Part shown: one piece after another, positions 62,071-64,000 of the stretch | Layout: each line of letters opens with the position of its first letter | How positions within the stretch are numbered: position 1 is the stretch's first letter | Assembly (NCBI RefSeq): GCF_035917415.1 | Contig: NZ_CP109073.1 | Location: forward strand, 3,494,501 to 3,558,500 | DNA from: Streptomyces sp. NBC_01803 | Lineage (GTDB): Bacteria; Actinomycetota; Actinomycetes; Streptomycetales; Streptomycetaceae | Direction: 5' to 3' | Length of the DNA stretch: 64,000 nt | Notes under the pieces: generated by a model | What the model saw: the letters and a program-made list of their open reading frames with translations, nothing else | Database searches by the model: none | Told to the model about the DNA's origin: nothing | Position numbers and translations under genes: made by a program

Positions 62071-62080
62071 TGCACGTGCA
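62071..62080. promoter_or_regulatory. TGCACGTGCA palindrome upstream of the XRE gene
   Basis: The same decamer as at 61049-61058, here about 93 bp before the XRE start and 122 bp upstream of the divergent ATP-binding gene. Probably a shared regulator binding site. Confidence 0.6.
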
Positions 62081-62172
62081 CGAAAAAATTTGATCGACCG
62101 TAATCAACCGCACACCGAACGAAGCACGGAGGTGGCAGACTTCCTTCGGAGAACCGGAGGGTAGTTGAACGT

Positions 62173-63081
62173 ATGAATACTCAGCGGATGGCGGGGGGAC
62201 TGAGCTCCGGCGCCGCCGGCGGAGCCGTTCCGGGTGGCTCGATGGTGCGCCGCATCCTGCTCGGCTCACAGTTGCGCCGGCTCCGTGAGGCATGCGGAGT
62301 GACCCGGGAGGAAGCCGGGTATTCGATCCGGGCGTCCGAGTCGAAGATCAGCAGGATGGAGCTGGGGCGGGTGAGCTTCAAACCGCGGGACGTCGCCGAT
62401 CTCCTGACCCTGTACGGCGTGACCGACGAGGCCGAGCGCGAGCCGCTGCTCGGCCTCGCGCGTTCCTCGGGCCAGGCCGGCTGGTGGCACAGCTACAGCG
62501 ACGTGCTGCCGAGTTGGTTCCAGACCTACGTCGGACTGGAGGCCGCCGCCGAGCGGATCGGCACCTATGAGCTCCAGTTCGTCCACGGGTTGCTCCAGAC
62601 CGAGGACTACGCCCATGCCGTCATGGTCAGCGGCCACCAGGGTCGGCTGCCCAAGCCCGAGGTGGACCGGCGCATCGCGCTGCGCCTCGGCCGCCAGAAG
62701 CTGCTGGTCTCGGAGAACGCGCCGCACCTGCACTGCGTCCTGGACGAGGCCGCGCTGCGCCGCTCCTTCGGCGGGCGCCAGGTGATGGACGAACAGCTCC
62801 GGATGCTCCTGGAGTTCTCCGAGTACCCCAACATCACCCTCCAGATCGCCGCGTTCGCCAGCGGCGGGCACGTCGCGGAGTCCGGCGCGTTCACCCTGCT
62901 GCGCTTCGCCGAGGAAGAACTGCCCGACCTGGTCTACCTGGAACAGCTCACCGGGGCCCTCTACCTCGACAAGCGCGAGGAGGTCGCCGCCTACCAGCGG
63001 GTGCTCGACCGGCTGACCCAGGAGACGCTGGACCCGGGAGCGACCCGGAGGCTGCTCACCGAGATTCGTCAAGTTCTTTAA
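62173..63081 (+). CDS. XRE-family regulator with DUF5753 domain
   Basis: The product is 302 residues from ATG 62173. N-terminal HTH (QLRRLREACGVTREEAGYSIRASESKISRMELGR) and C-terminal DUF5753 (SWFQTYVGLEAAAERIGTYELQFVHGLLQTEDYA, RKQLLVSENAPHLHCVLDEAALR). Part of the second XRE/DUF397/ATP-binding module. The GC-richer, well-conserved form contrasts with the copy at 32.2 kb. Confidence 0.92.
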   Translation: MNTQRMAGGLSSGAAGGAVPGGSMVRRILLGSQLRRLREACGVTREEAGYSIRASESKISRMELGRVSFKPRDVADLLTLYGVTDEAEREPLLGLARSSGQAGWWHSYSDVLPSWFQTYVGLEAAAERIGTYELQFVHGLLQTEDYAHAVMVSGHQGRLPKPEVDRRIALRLGRQKLLVSENAPHLHCVLDEAALRRSFGGRQVMDEQLRMLLEFSEYPNITLQIAAFASGGHVAESGAFTLLRFAEEELPDLVYLEQLTGALYLDKREEVAAYQRVLDRLTQETLDPGATRRLLTEIRQVL

Positions 63082-63117
63082 GCCAAAAGGCGGTTGTCGC
63101 GCGTAGAATAACGGTCC

Positions 63118-64000
63118 ATGGCTGCGATGGCTTCGTTCTCGGATCTCGCTCTCCAGTACATCGCGGGTGAGTGGCGCCCCGGCCGCGGGTCGTGGGACAT
63201 CATCGACTTCAACCCCTATACCGGCGACAAGCTGGCCGCCATCACCGTGGCCACGGCCGACGAGGTGGACGAGGCGTACCGGGCGGCCGAGCGCGCGCAG
63301 AGCGCCTGGGCACGGACCAACCCCTATGTCCGCAGGCGGGTGTTCGAGCGGGCGATCCGCGTCGTCGAGGAGCGCGAGGCCGAGTTCACCGAGCTGATCG
63401 TGGCCGAGCTCGGCGGCACCCACCTCAAGGCGGCCTTCGAGATCGCGCTGGTCAAGGAGATACTGCGGGAGTCCACACACTGGGCCACCCGGACCGAGGG
63501 ACGCATCCTGCCTTCCCTGACCGACGGCAAGGAGAACCGCGTCTACCGGCTGCCGGTGGGCACCGTCTGCGTGATCTCACCGTTCAACTTCCCGCTCTTC
63601 CTGGCCATGAAGTCCGTCGCCCCGGCCCTGGCCCTGGGCAACGCGGTGGTCCTCAAGCCCCATCAGCACTCCCCGATGACGGGCGGGGCGCTGATCGCGC
63701 GGATCTTCGAGGCGGCGGGCCTGCCGCCCGGCCTGCTCAACGTCGTCATCACCGACATCGCCGAGATCGGCGACGCGCTCATCGAGCACCCGGTGCCGCG
63801 CGTCATCTCCTTCACCGGCTCCGACAAGGTCGGCCGCCACGTCGCCACGGTCGCCGCCGCCGGATTCAAGAGGTGCGTGCTGGAGCTGGGCGGCAACAGC
63901 GCGCTGATCGTGCTGGACGACGCCGACGTGGACTACGCGGTGGACGCCGCCGTCTTCAGCCGCTTCATCCACCAGGGGCAGGTGTGCATGGCGGCCAACC
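63118..64000 (+). CDS. Aldehyde dehydrogenase, 3' end outside window
   Basis: The N-terminal 294 residues of an ALDH-family enzyme are visible: YIAGEWRPGRGSWDIIDFNPYTGDKL, the coenzyme-binding ISPFNFPLFLAMKSVAPALALGNAVVLKP, FTGSDKVGRHV, and the catalytic glutamate motif LELGGNSALIVLDDADVD. The nucleophilic Cys lies in GQVCMAAN at the window edge. Substrate class not decidable. ATG 63118; TAGAAT at 63104-63109 suggests a leaderless or very short leader. Confidence 0.9.
   Translation, partial: MAAMASFSDLALQYIAGEWRPGRGSWDIIDFNPYTGDKLAAITVATADEVDEAYRAAERAQSAWARTNPYVRRRVFERAIRVVEEREAEFTELIVAELGGTHLKAAFEIALVKEILRESTHWATRTEGRILPSLTDGKENRVYRLPVGTVCVISPFNFPLFLAMKSVAPALALGNAVVLKPHQHSPMTGGALIARIFEAAGLPPGLLNVVITDIAEIGDALIEHPVPRVISFTGSDKVGRHVATVAAAGFKRCVLELGGNSALIVLDDADVDYAVDAAVFSRFIHQGQVCMAAN

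Overview
The window is very GC-rich, uses GTG and TTG starts freely, and is packed with short GTGA/ATGA/TGATG gene overlaps. Its families (Wadjet, XRE/DUF397 pairs, WhiB-era style ATP-binding anti-sigma-like proteins, MarP, Mbl, zinc-starvation ribosomal proteins, isorenieratene-type crt genes, DUF5914, DUF5996, PucR regulators) are those of a streptomycete or close actinomycete chromosome. No rRNA or tRNA gene, CRISPR array or intact insertion sequence was seen.

Left end (1-11.4 kb): a probable defence island. It opens with the 3' part of Wadjet jetC, which carries a palindromic repeat inserted in frame, and a complete jetD. Six co-directional genes follow (4370-11409): a Crp/Fnr-type cyclic-nucleotide-binding regulator, a class III nucleotide cyclase, a protein with a degenerate P-loop and helical repeats, an SPFH/coiled-coil protein, a DUF5706/Pycsar-type two-helix membrane effector, and an M48 metallopeptidase. 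The cyclase C-terminus and the N-terminus of the next protein share an identical 81-bp segment encoding a Gly-rich beta-arch-like motif, reminiscent of bacterial amyloid signalling motifs. I consider this operon the best candidate in the window for an undescribed Pycsar-related system.

11.4-28.3 kb: secondary and lipid metabolism. A TetR/glycosyltransferase divergent pair is followed by a GMC/cholesterol-oxidase-like enzyme, a decayed TIM-barrel gene, and a carotenoid cluster: crtY-crtU on plus, and crtI-crtB-Rieske/DUF5914 on minus, with no crtE in the window. Next come a TetR regulator divergent from acyl-CoA dehydrogenase-thiolase-SDR, and a PucR regulator.

28.3-37.1 kb: a YbdK-type carboxylate-amine ligase, a DUF5996 protein, an XRE-DUF397-DUF397-small membrane protein unit, an ATP-binding/HTH pair, and a lower-GC accessory patch (about 33.9-36.6 kb). 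The patch holds a broken class I aminoacyl-tRNA synthetase-like gene, a Nudix hydrolase and an unknown protein. Two gene remnants follow.

37.1-64 kb: mostly housekeeping or envelope genes: LURP-one/scramblase-like protein, zinc-ribbon membrane protein, PhoD phosphatase with a lyase-like partner, phosphodiesterase, MarP protease, DoxX, SigB-type sigma factor, quinone oxidoreductase, a TetR/SRPBCC pair with a clear operator, dihydrolipoamide dehydrogenase, a two-subunit fluoride channel locus, Mbl, an ABC exporter, and a DUF3048 lipoprotein. A divergent Zur-type ribosomal protein/CobW cluster, a second XRE/DUF397/ATP-binding module with shared palindromic sites, and the start of an aldehyde dehydrogenase gene close the window.
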